DNA from: Gemmatimonadota bacterium
Lineage (GTDB): Bacteria > Gemmatimonadota > Gemmatimonadetes > Gemmatimonadales > GWC2-71-9
DNA: 10,147 nucleotides
Assembly (NCBI GenBank): GCA_022573095.1
Contig: JACZUR010000058.1
Coordinates: 1-10,147, forward strand
Direction: 5' to 3'
The notes beneath the pieces are model-generated. The model worked only from the letters and a program-made list of their open reading frames with translations. It ran no database searches and was not told the DNA's origin. A program made the position numbers and the translations under genes. Positions 1 through 6,568 of the stretch are shown here, one piece after another (positions within the stretch are counted from its first letter, which is position 1; the number at the start of each line of letters is the position of its first letter).

Positions 1-42
1 ACGGTAGGGAGTGAGGCTGGTTTATGGTCCGCGGGGAAAGAA

Positions 43-68
43 GACGGTGGGGGACGGTGGGGGACGGG
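43..68. repeat. G-rich tandem repeat, 10-bp unit
   Basis: The unit GACGGTGGGG occurs at 43-52 and 53-62, followed by a partial copy GACGGG at 63-68. Together with GGGG at 33-36 this gives four G-runs of three or more, so the plus strand could form a G-quadruplex, although one loop would be long (about 12 bases). The function is unknown; it may simply be an intergenic low-complexity repeat. Confidence 0.75.
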
Positions 69-87
69 AACTCGAATCGGGTGACCT

Positions 88-115
88 TACCGCTTACGGC
101 CTACCGCTTACTGCC
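88..115. repeat. Tandem duplication of a 14-bp TACCGCTTAC-type unit
   Basis: TACCGCTTACGGCC (88-101) is followed directly by TACCGCTTACTGCC (102-115), which differs at one base out of 14. No coding role is visible. Such short repeats between genes would be expected at other places in the genome if they are a family. Confidence 0.75.
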
Positions 116-149
116 TGGCCCGGCCACGGCACCCCGCGTTTGGCAGAGG

Positions 150-338
150 AGGGTGAGCCGCGAAGCACCGTGACCCAACGCCGGGCAACGCCCGGCAGGC
201 CATTCTATCTGTGGCCCGTGCAGAATCAGGCCGTATTGGGATAAAAGGCCGCAAGGGGACAGAAGTTCCCGCGCTCACAAATCCCTAACATTTGGAGGCC
301 CTTTCGGCCGGCTTGGCGGCCGAACGTGCTCTTTTTTT
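150..338 (+). ncRNA. Candidate structured RNA or mRNA leader, family not recognised
   Basis: Several complementary segments nest inside one another. GTGAGC (153-158) matches GCTCAC (273-278). CCCAA (174-178) matches TTGGG (236-240) and would enclose two hairpins: GCCGGGC/GCCCGGC (180-186 with 190-196, loop AAC), and GGCC plus ATTCT (198-206) with AGAAT-CA-GGCC (222-232). The hairpin GGGGAC/GTTCCC (255-260 with 265-270, one G-U pair, loop AGAA) follows, and then the terminator-like element at 303-338. This would give a three-way junction. It does not match the conserved cores of RNase P RNA, tmRNA, SRP RNA or the common riboswitches that I checked by eye. Competing local pairings exist (for example GGTG 152-155 with CACC 166-169), so the fold is a hypothesis. 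It could be a free small RNA, the 3' end of an upstream transcript, or a leader for the kinase gene. Confidence 0.3.
303..338 (+). terminator. Rho-independent-like terminator upstream of the kinase gene
   Basis: TTCGGCCG (303-310) and CGGCCGAA (317-324) form a perfect 8-bp stem around the loop GCTTGG. A run of seven T follows at 332-338. The seven bases between stem and T-run are more than in a textbook terminator, which lowers confidence. It would end a transcript coming from the left, or attenuate transcription into the kinase gene that starts 66 bases further on. Confidence 0.55.
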
Positions 339-403
339 GCTCAGATATCTGGCCCTTGTCGGTCGACATGGTGGGAGAGCGTACCGGGGCGTAATTTCTT
401 GAT

Positions 404-2521
404 ATGGCTACCTGTAGCAAGTGCCAGACCCCGTTTGGGGATGACGCGGCCCACTGCCCGAACTGTGGTGCTGCGGCGCCAACCCCCGTTGGCGTGGAGG
501 CCAAGACGGTCCCCTTCATGCCCGGAGCCACTCCCGCCGCGAACACCGTGCAGGATCGCCTCGCCCAGGCTCTAGGACCCAACTACCAGGTGCGTCGCGT
601 GGTTGGTCGCGGTGGTTTCGCGGAGGTGTACGAACTCTGGGACAGAAACCTGGAGCGGCGGCTCGCGGCCAAGGTGTTGATACCGGAAGTGGCAGCCACC
701 ACTGGCGTCGTCGAACGGTTCAAGCACGAGGCCCGTACCGTTGCGCGCCTCAATCACCCTGGTATCCTGTCGATTCACTTCGTAGGTGACGTGGATGACC
801 TGGCCTTCTACGTGATGCCGTTCGTAGAGGGCGGTTCTCTACAGGATCTGCTCGACGAGGGGAAGCTCGACCCCGATAGGGCGCTGGACATCGCCGAGCC
901 GATTCTCGACGCGCTGGGGCACGCCCACGACGAAGATCTGGTCCACAGGGACATAAAGCCCGACAACGTAATGATCGAAGCGAAGAGCGGGCGCGCGCTG
1001 CTGGTCGACTTCGGGATAGCCAAGGCGCTCGATCCGGCAAAGGCTTCGAATATGACGCAGGCAGGCTACACGGTGGGCACCCCTCACTATATGAGCCCCG
1101 AGCAGGCGCTCGGCGACAAGATCGACCGCCGCTCCGACCTGTATTCGTTCGGCGTCATGCTGTTCGAAATGGTAACCGGCGAGAAGCTCTTCAGTGGTAA
1201 CACGGCCCAGGAGATCGTGGCGGCGCACGTGAGCGACACTCCCCGCGAGGCGATGGACGTGGACGAGAGCGTGCCGGTCTGGCTCTCCGATTTGATTGCG
1301 AAATGTGTAAGCAAGAGAGCGGAGGACCGTTTCCAGCACGCGTCCGAGATGCTCGAGACGATCCAGGACCATAGATCTGGCGCCGCCAAACACGTGGGCG
1401 ATCTGCTCGGCGGTGAGGTTGTTCAGGGCAGCGGTTATGAGTTCGATGAAATGCTTCAGGCTACATTGCCGTCCAAGAAACTGAAGAAAGAAACGGTCCC
1501 GCAGTCGCAGCCCGCGGTAACCGAACCGCTGCAGCCCGTAGCGCAGATTCCCACGGCGGAAGAAGAATCCCAAACGGAAACGAGTTCCCGTGAACAAGCT
1601 GCGACTGCGGAGATACCCGGTGATACCGTGGACGAGACGGCGGTGGGCGGAGAAGAAGAGATTGCGCCGGATGACGATGTGAAGGTCGATGAGGACTCGG
1701 CGGAAGAAGTTTCCGAGGAGGAAGAGGAAGAGGAAGAGCTCTCGTCCTTTCAGGTCAAGGCGCGGCAGTTCGAGGCGGAAGTGGCGGGAAGAAAGATTCA
1801 GGAAGCCAAAGCGCGTAAACAAAAGAAGATACGCCTGGCGGTTACTATTCCGGTGGCGATAGCGCTGCTGGGTACCGGAGGATGGTACGCGACTAAGGAC
1901 GGCCGCCTCGAACGCGTGCTCAGCGTGTGGACCTCGCTGGGGAATACGAGACTGTCTGGCGAGATCGTGGAGCCGGGTCAAGCGTCTGGACCCCCGACTC
2001 GATACGTGACCAATTCCCTCGTTGAACCGGTGCAACTGTTAGTGAATGGTGAAGTCAACAGGATCCTTGCCCCGGGTACCCAGGCCGCGCTGCCGATCGA
2101 AGGCCGGCCGATTTCCGAGTTGTCGTGGAGACTTATGCGTCCACGCCAGGCAGGAAGGGAGATGGGCCAGAACATGTCGTTCAGTCTCACCAATCCGGTC
2201 GTGTCGGACAGCAGTCAATACTTTACGATCGTCGGCCAGGAAGCCGGCCGGGAGATCTTTGCTCCGCTGATCAGCAATCCGACGAGCCGCGCGATGGTGG
2301 TGTTGATCAACGCGGGTACGCCGGACGAAACGCGATGCAACTGCACCGTGCCCGCGGGAGCGCGGAGCATGCCCGTTGGCTACTACAGCCTGCTTCCAAA
2401 CACGACGGTGCGATTCTACGATGCCCGCCAGCCCTATGGAGGGATTTACGGCGAGGTAACTTCTCTGGTGGGCCGTGTAAACTCGCTTACCGGCGCCGTC
2501 GAACTCACGGTGCCCAACTAA
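404..2521 (+). CDS. Membrane-anchored Ser/Thr protein kinase with N-terminal zinc ribbon
   Basis: This 705-residue protein phosphorylates Ser/Thr on unknown targets. Residues 4-21 form a zinc ribbon (C4-x2-C7, C18-x2-C21). The Hanks-type kinase domain spans about 61-325: glycine loop GRGGFAEV (68-75), ATP-binding K90, helix-C E109, catalytic loop HRDIKPDN with D183, DFG at 202-204 and GTPHYMSPEQ at 225-234. All key residues are present and HRD is intact, so it should be active. About 150 residues of low-complexity acidic linker follow, with eight consecutive Glu at 438-445, then a basic stretch and one predicted membrane helix (about 478-495). The last 205 or so residues should lie outside the cytoplasm. 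They resemble no sensor I recognise (no PASTA, WD40 or TPR repeats) and include a C-x-C pair near 'RCNCTVPAG'. The ATG at 404 is chosen because the zinc ribbon begins three codons later and an in-frame stop (392-394) lies upstream. No good Shine-Dalgarno sequence is visible. Confidence 0.95.
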   Translation: MATCSKCQTPFGDDAAHCPNCGAAAPTPVGVEAKTVPFMPGATPAANTVQDRLAQALGPNYQVRRVVGRGGFAEVYELWDRNLERRLAAKVLIPEVAATTGVVERFKHEARTVARLNHPGILSIHFVGDVDDLAFYVMPFVEGGSLQDLLDEGKLDPDRALDIAEPILDALGHAHDEDLVHRDIKPDNVMIEAKSGRALLVDFGIAKALDPAKASNMTQAGYTVGTPHYMSPEQALGDKIDRRSDLYSFGVMLFEMVTGEKLFSGNTAQEIVAAHVSDTPREAMDVDESVPVWLSDLIAKCVSKRAEDRFQHASEMLETIQDHRSGAAKHVGDLLGGEVVQGSGYEFDEMLQATLPSKKLKKETVPQSQPAVTEPLQPVAQIPTAEEESQTETSSREQAATAEIPGDTVDETAVGGEEEIAPDDDVKVDEDSAEEVSEEEEEEEELSSFQVKARQFEAEVAGRKIQEAKARKQKKIRLAVTIPVAIALLGTGGWYATKDGRLERVLSVWTSLGNTRLSGEIVEPGQASGPPTRYVTNSLVEPVQLLVNGEVNRILAPGTQAALPIEGRPISELSWRLMRPRQAGREMGQNMSFSLTNPVVSDSSQYFTIVGQEAGREIFAPLISNPTSRAMVVLINAGTPDETRCNCTVPAGARSMPVGYYSLLPNTTVRFYDARQPYGGIYGEVTSLVGRVNSLTGAVELTVPN

Positions 2522-2591
2522 CGCGCTCTTTCACGGTCCTGCACCGGTAGACTTTCATATCGCCGAACCTTTTCGAACACATAATGCGTTT

Positions 2592-2597
2592 AGGAGG
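2592..2597 (+). promoter_or_regulatory. Ribosome binding site that sets the start at 2602
   Basis: A perfect AGGAGG lies four bases before ATG 2602. An in-frame ATG at 2584 lies upstream of it and would translate through this site, so the downstream ATG is the better start. Confidence 0.8.
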
Positions 2598-2601
2598 CTT
2601 A

Positions 2602-4209
2602 ATGACTAAAGTAAGCGTTGCTGACTGGGTGGAACTGGAAGACAGAAAGCCCGCATATGCGCTGGTTGCCAACGTCGATCTCGTGGTGATTCGTCACGAC
2701 GACGACGTGTCGGTGTTGTACGGGCGGTGTCAGCACCGTGGGGCTCTCCTTGCCGACGGTTACGTCAGAGGCGAGGATCTGATCTGCGGTGTTCACAACT
2801 GGGACTACCGGTACCGCACTGGTGTCAGCTCGTACAACAACGAAGAGGCGCTCAAGAAATTCTCGGCGTGGGTCGAGGAAGGCCAGGTTCTCGTCGATGA
2901 AGAAGAGATCGCGGTCTGGGAGAAAGAAAACCCCCAGCCCTACGATCGCGACTCATACCAGGGCACGTTTCAGGACATACACGGCACCCCGGAAGAGCCG
3001 TATGTAGGATTGATTCGTTCTCTTGCCGAGAGCGGAGTGAAGGCGGATGGACACGGCCCCGTCGCCGCCATGGGAGTTCCGCTCATGGAGCTTCCCAGGT
3101 GGGATGATATCCAGTTCGTCACGGGACAGCTCGATACGCTGCCGCAGTTGGAGGATGTCGAGGTGGGAAGCAGACTCGTCATCGGCCCCAATTCGAAGAA
3201 ACCCCTGACGCTCGATATCCCGATCTTCGTTTCGGATATGAGTTTCGGTGCACTGTCGGAAGAGGCGAAGGTGACGTTGTCGCGCGGAGCTGAGCTTGCC
3301 GGAACCGCGATCTGCTCGGGTGAAGGCGGTATGCTGCCCGAGGAGCACGCCGAGAACAGCCGATACATGTATGAACTCGCATCAGCGAGATTCGGATTCT
3401 CTATGGATAAGCTTGCGGGCGTTCAGGCGTTTCATTTCAAGGGTGGACAGGGTGCGAAGACGGGTACGGGTGGTCACCTGCCCGGCAAAAAGGTTACGGG
3501 TAAGATCGCCGAGGTTAGAGGTCTACCGGAGGGTGAGCCCGCAATTTCACCGCCGCGGTTTCCCGACTGGAACGGTCTCGACGACTTCACGCAGTTTGCG
3601 GGGGAGGTACGCGACGTCACCGGAGGAATTCCCATCGGTTTCAAACTCTCGGCACAACGCATCGAGAAGGATATCGATGCGGCACTGAAGATCGGTATCG
3701 ACTACATCATTCTCGACGGGCGAGGGGGCGGCACAGGCGCGGCGCCTCTAATCTTCAGGGATAACATCTCTGTGCCGACCATTCCCGCTCTGGCGCGCGC
3801 CAGAAAGCATCTCGATAACTGTGACGCTGGTGTGACTTTGATCATTACTGGTGGTTTGCGAACGCCTGCGGATTTCGCCAAGGCGATGGCGTTGGGCGCC
3901 GACGGTGTGGCCGTTGCAAACTCCGCACTGCAGGCCATCGGATGCCTCGGTATGCGTGCGTGTCACACGAACAACTGTCCCGTTGGCATCGCCACGCAAA
4001 GGGAAGACCTGCGCAAAAGGTTACCAGTACAGCGCGCGGCCGAGAGACTGGCGCGGTTCTTTGAGTCCGCTGTCCATCTCATGTCTCTGCTTGCCAGGGC
4101 ATGCGGGCACACGCACCTCAATCAGTTTTGCGGCGAAGATATAATAACTTGGAGTAGGGAAATGTCCGATCTGTCTGGTGTTTCGTTTGGCGGAGTCGCT
4201 GGAACTTAG
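2602..4209 (+). CDS. Rieske 2Fe-2S / FMN glutamate-synthase-like fusion protein
   Basis: This 535-residue protein starts at the ATG after a perfect AGGAGG. Residues 1 to about 105 form a Rieske domain with both ligand pairs, C43-x-H45 and C62-x2-H65. Residues about 165-520 match the FMN-binding synthase core of the large glutamate synthase subunit, including DGRGGGTGAAP (372-382) and the C-x5-C-x4-C motif (C448, C454, C459) that binds a 3Fe-4S cluster in that family. There is no N-terminal glutaminase domain and no NAD(P)H-binding domain. In classical glutamate synthase, ammonia comes from the glutaminase domain and electrons come from a partner flavoprotein or ferredoxin. Here the fused Rieske domain could feed electrons to the flavin, which is inference. 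The substrate may be 2-oxoglutarate plus ammonia or something different; the sequence does not decide. The gene lies 80 bases after the kinase on the same strand, and no clear terminator separates them. Confidence 0.9.
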   Translation: MTKVSVADWVELEDRKPAYALVANVDLVVIRHDDDVSVLYGRCQHRGALLADGYVRGEDLICGVHNWDYRYRTGVSSYNNEEALKKFSAWVEEGQVLVDEEEIAVWEKENPQPYDRDSYQGTFQDIHGTPEEPYVGLIRSLAESGVKADGHGPVAAMGVPLMELPRWDDIQFVTGQLDTLPQLEDVEVGSRLVIGPNSKKPLTLDIPIFVSDMSFGALSEEAKVTLSRGAELAGTAICSGEGGMLPEEHAENSRYMYELASARFGFSMDKLAGVQAFHFKGGQGAKTGTGGHLPGKKVTGKIAEVRGLPEGEPAISPPRFPDWNGLDDFTQFAGEVRDVTGGIPIGFKLSAQRIEKDIDAALKIGIDYIILDGRGGGTGAAPLIFRDNISVPTIPALARARKHLDNCDAGVTLIITGGLRTPADFAKAMALGADGVAVANSALQAIGCLGMRACHTNNCPVGIATQREDLRKRLPVQRAAERLARFFESAVHLMSLLARACGHTHLNQFCGEDIITWSREMSDLSGVSFGGVAGT

Positions 4210-4233
4210 ACCGCGCAGTAGCGTGCGGGTTGT

Positions 4234-4262
4234 TTGACACCGCAGACTAGCGATAGTCTATT
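4234..4262 (+). promoter_or_regulatory. Candidate sigma-70-type promoter of the EAL-domain gene
   Basis: A consensus -35 TTGACA (4234-4239) is followed after 17 bases by TCTATT (4257-4262), which matches four of six positions of TATAAT. The expected start point is near 4269, about 28 bases before the ATG at 4297. The position and the perfect -35 make this the best promoter candidate in the window. The consensus applies to proteobacterial-type housekeeping sigma factors and is assumed here. Confidence 0.5.
4244..4259. promoter_or_regulatory. Inverted repeat in the promoter spacer, possible operator
   Basis: AGACTA (4244-4249), GCGA (4250-4253), TAGTCT (4254-4259) form a perfect 6+4+6 inverted repeat. 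It sits between the -35 and -10 elements and overlaps the -10. That is a classic place for a repressor or MerR-type regulator to bind. Which regulator is unknown, and chance occurrence is possible. Confidence 0.35.
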
Positions 4263-4296
4263 TAATCGATGACTCACGGTAATAGTTAGGCGGTAG

Positions 4297-5694
4297 ATGG
4301 GCAGCGAAGCAGATTTCAGGGACAGCGGCATTGAGATTCTAGAGAACCTGCTTGCCGACGCTGAACAGGGCGATGCGGCCGAGTCGGTTCTGTTCGATTC
4401 GGTAACACACCTTCCCAGACTCAACATTCTGCTCAAAGATATCCAGGAAAAATTCCACGAGCACGATCAGGTAGGTATCCTGAGCCTGAACATCAGTCCG
4501 TTCATCAAGCTGGAGGAGATGTTCGGGTGGGAAACCTATGACAGCGTTCTCCTCACCATTGCAGAGACGCTTCGGGAGATCAAAAGCGAGCGCCTCCGCG
4601 ACGGCGATACTGTTGCCGAGCTCTCGATGAGTGGCAACAGCTTTGTGTTCGTGCTCTCGTCTCCCCGTTTCAACAGATATGTGACCTACGATGATCTCGA
4701 TATGTTGCGTGGACGTATCTACAAAGACCTCGATAGTAGACTCGCCGCGAAATTTCCCGGTGAACTTGTTGAGCAGTTCGGATGCTTCATCGGGTGTTCG
4801 GTGATTACGAATGACCCGGGTGTTGGGCTAGATCACCAGATCTTACGCGGTCTCCACCGGGCTTATTCGGATGCGTTCCAAGAGCGGGAGAGAGGTATTC
4901 AAGCGAGGATGTCGCGGCTCGAGGAGATCATTGATCAGGGCCGGATAACTTCTGTGTACCAGCCTATCGTGGATCTCAAGACTGAAGAAATTCTTGCCTA
5001 TGAGGCGTTGAGCCGGGGGCCGGAGGGTGAGTTCGCAAAGCCGGAGTACATGTTCAAAATAGCTCAGGAGAGTAAGCTCCTCTGGAAGTTGGAGCGGCTG
5101 TGCAGATCCCGGGCGATCGAAGGCGCCGCGGCTTTGCCCGACGATTGTTTTCTCTTCATGAACATCGAACCCGACTCCGTGTTCGATCCCAAGCTGCCGG
5201 ATGTGTTCAAGGGCAATGTTCTTGCAAAGCGGGTGGTGCTCGAAATCACCGAGCGAGCGGTCGTCGGAGATTATGTCTTGCTAAAAAAGGCTCTCAATGT
5301 CATCCGCGAGATAGGATTGCATATCGCCATCGATGATGTCGGAGCCGGGTACGCAGGGCTGAGGTTGATAGGTGAAGTAGAGCCTAAGTTCGTCAAGCTG
5401 GACATGAACTTCACGCGGGGTATCGAAAAAAGTGAAATCAATCGCCAACTCGTGAAGGTCATGGTCTATCTCGCCGAGACGATCGGCACTGCGCTTCTCG
5501 TAGAGGGGGTAGAGACCGACGAGGAACTGGCGGTCATGCGAGAGCTCGGCGTCAGGTACGCGCAAGGGTTTCTCTTCGGCAGGCCGGAGGCGGAACCTCG
5601 GCCGGTTGATTTCAAGAAGCTGAAAAGGATCGATGCTAAACAGGCAGTGGGGAAAACCGCCGCACGAAAAGTAGTCGGTCGCGCGAGGCGCTGA
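4297..5694 (+). CDS. GGDEF-EAL protein, probable c-di-GMP phosphodiesterase
   Basis: This 465-residue protein lacks membrane helices and a signal peptide, so it is cytoplasmic. Residues about 35-190 resemble a GGDEF domain, but the signature is SGNSF (112-116) instead of GG(D/E)EF, so cyclase activity is unlikely. The EAL domain spans about 205-435 and keeps every residue I know to be needed: E236-A-L with R240, N289, E316, D346-D347 (DDVGAG), K367, E403 and Q423. The spacing from E316 to Q423 equals that of the well-studied EAL enzyme RocR, so hydrolysis of c-di-GMP to pGpG is predicted. The degenerate GGDEF may bind GTP or serve as an allosteric part, as in other hybrid proteins (inference). 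The C-terminus is a Lys/Arg-rich tail of about 25 residues outside the domain. The start is ATG 4297, preceded by TTAGGCGGT as a moderate ribosome binding site. The gene converges with the next one, leaving only ten bases between them. Confidence 0.93.
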   Translation: MGSEADFRDSGIEILENLLADAEQGDAAESVLFDSVTHLPRLNILLKDIQEKFHEHDQVGILSLNISPFIKLEEMFGWETYDSVLLTIAETLREIKSERLRDGDTVAELSMSGNSFVFVLSSPRFNRYVTYDDLDMLRGRIYKDLDSRLAAKFPGELVEQFGCFIGCSVITNDPGVGLDHQILRGLHRAYSDAFQERERGIQARMSRLEEIIDQGRITSVYQPIVDLKTEEILAYEALSRGPEGEFAKPEYMFKIAQESKLLWKLERLCRSRAIEGAAALPDDCFLFMNIEPDSVFDPKLPDVFKGNVLAKRVVLEITERAVVGDYVLLKKALNVIREIGLHIAIDDVGAGYAGLRLIGEVEPKFVKLDMNFTRGIEKSEINRQLVKVMVYLAETIGTALLVEGVETDEELAVMRELGVRYAQGFLFGRPEAEPRPVDFKKLKRIDAKQAVGKTAARKVVGRARR

Positions 5695-5704
5695 GGCTAA
5701 CCGT

Positions 5705-6568
5705 CTAGCGTAGCCACTCGATCTCCACCGATCCGATTATAGTGGATACACTGAAGTTCAGTTTGTAATCCGCGGCGTCGTAGTTCGGCGAGTAATAAAC
5801 GGATCCTCTCTTGATCAGGCCGTCCGAATCGAACGAAGCCAGAAACCTGCGCACTTCGATCGCCACACCGGCGTCCGACGGCAAGCGTAAAGTCAACACA
5901 GCCAATCCCAGTTCTATCTCAACTTCGCTCTCGTAACCGTCGGGAGGAGTGCCTGAGAAGTCGAGTGTGAACTCGCCTGCACCAGCCTTAAATTTGATCG
6001 TCCGGCAGCGGGAGTTACTAAGCCCATAAACGGCGAACTCAGCTGCGCCGACCGTAATCGCCATTTCCTCACACTCGATTTGATTAAGACTGTCGAAGTT
6101 CAGGTTGCTCACCGTGGCGCCCGACTCAACTGTGATCCGTTCCAGCGACAGGCCGCCCAGTTCGATCTCAGACTCGCCCGCTCCAAGTCTCAATTCGAGA
6201 TTCACCGGCACCTGGGGCGCAATCGTTACTTCGAGTTTCTGCCGCGTGTCATCGAGATCGAGGTTGAAGTTGCCTCGATTCTCGTTACGGGATCGTACTC
6301 CCAGGGCCACGGTCCGCGATCGCGGACTGTATTCGTGAACCGCCCGAAACAGCTCGCGGTCGTATGTGAGGCCCGCGCGATAAAGCGATCCGGTGTGATC
6401 GGGACGCAACACAAACGATCCGACTGCGAACGAGACACTGACGTGTAGGTTTTCTTCGCTACGGTACTGTCGCGCTGCGCTTACGCTCTCGTATGTCTGA
6501 GCGCTCAGCGGCGTCGCAACAGCCAACACAGCGAACAGAACACCCTTTCTTGTGCTGACGTTAAGCAT
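5705..6568 (-). CDS. Secreted protein with LiaF/DUF4097-like toast-rack beta repeats
   Basis: This 287-residue protein has a Sec signal peptide (basic start, hydrophobic stretch, PLSA-Q cleavage at about 23/24), so it is exported, probably to the periplasm. From about residue 105 to the end it is all beta-type, with repeated short strands such as LRLGAGESEIELGG, TVGAAEFAVYG and KAGAGEFTLDFSG, and a late LTLRLPSDAGVAIEV. That rhythm and the 'LPSDAGVAIEV' segment resemble the C-terminal domain of LiaF and DUF4097/DUF2154 proteins, which act in envelope stress responses. No catalytic residues are apparent. The ATG at 6568 is chosen because it overlaps the stop codon of the upstream gene as TAATG and has AGGA (6577-6580) eight bases before it. 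An alternative in-frame ATG at 6613 would overlap the upstream gene by 46 bases and would place 15 polar residues before the signal peptide. It is last in the sigma factor cluster. The family call is by eye. Confidence 0.75.
   Translation of the reverse strand: MLNVSTRKGVLFAVLAVATPLSAQTYESVSAARQYRSEENLHVSVSFAVGSFVLRPDHTGSLYRAGLTYDRELFRAVHEYSPRSRTVALGVRSRNENRGNFNLDLDDTRQKLEVTIAPQVPVNLELRLGAGESEIELGGLSLERITVESGATVSNLNFDSLNQIECEEMAITVGAAEFAVYGLSNSRCRTIKFKAGAGEFTLDFSGTPPDGYESEVEIELGLAVLTLRLPSDAGVAIEVRRFLASFDSDGLIKRGSVYYSPNYDAADYKLNFSVSTIIGSVEIEWLR

Larger units (their letters stand above)
1..403. other. Gene-free leader region with repeats and potential RNA structure
   Basis: I see no convincing protein gene here. 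The one open frame on the plus strand (11-244) has a composition typical of chance translation of G-rich repeats, with no recognisable domain and no ribosome binding site. The left part (1-120) is made of short tandem repeats. The middle (about 150-280) has many complementary segments. The right part has a terminator-like hairpin at 303-324 with a T-run at 332-338. The last 65 bases lead into the kinase gene; I could not find a good -35/-10 pair or Shine-Dalgarno sequence in them. Confidence 0.6.

Noticed and set aside
11..244. Plus-strand open frame of 77 codons
   Set aside because: It lies over tandem repeats and the putative RNA, has no ribosome binding site and no recognisable domain; the translation looks like chance.
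1..403. RNase P RNA, tmRNA, SRP RNA, tRNA or a CRISPR array in the leader region
   Set aside because: None of the conserved core sequences (for example GAGGAAAGTCC, GGTTCGAATCC, GGAAGGAAGCAGC) is present, and the repeats are adjacent tandem units without spacers.
839..2035. Long minus-strand open frame of 398 codons inside the kinase gene
   Set aside because: It is opposite a canonical kinase with all motifs intact. Its Arg/Leu/His-rich translation is typical of an antisense shadow in GC-rich DNA.
2580..2585. CATAAT as a -10 element before the Rieske/glutamate-synthase-like gene
   Set aside because: It would start transcription at or inside the ribosome binding site, and no -35 lies at the right spacing.
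2953..3368. Minus-strand open frames of about 130 codons inside the Rieske/glutamate-synthase-like gene
   Set aside because: Shadows of a well-supported gene, with no motif or start signal.
4210..4230. Possible terminator after the Rieske/glutamate-synthase-like gene (CCGCGC...GTGCGG)
   Set aside because: The stem is imperfect, with a bulge, and no T-run follows; only TTGTTTG comes after.
5695..5715. GGCTA/TAGCC inverted repeat between the convergent genes
   Set aside because: Only five base pairs with an 11-base loop and no T-run on either strand; not a supportable bidirectional terminator.
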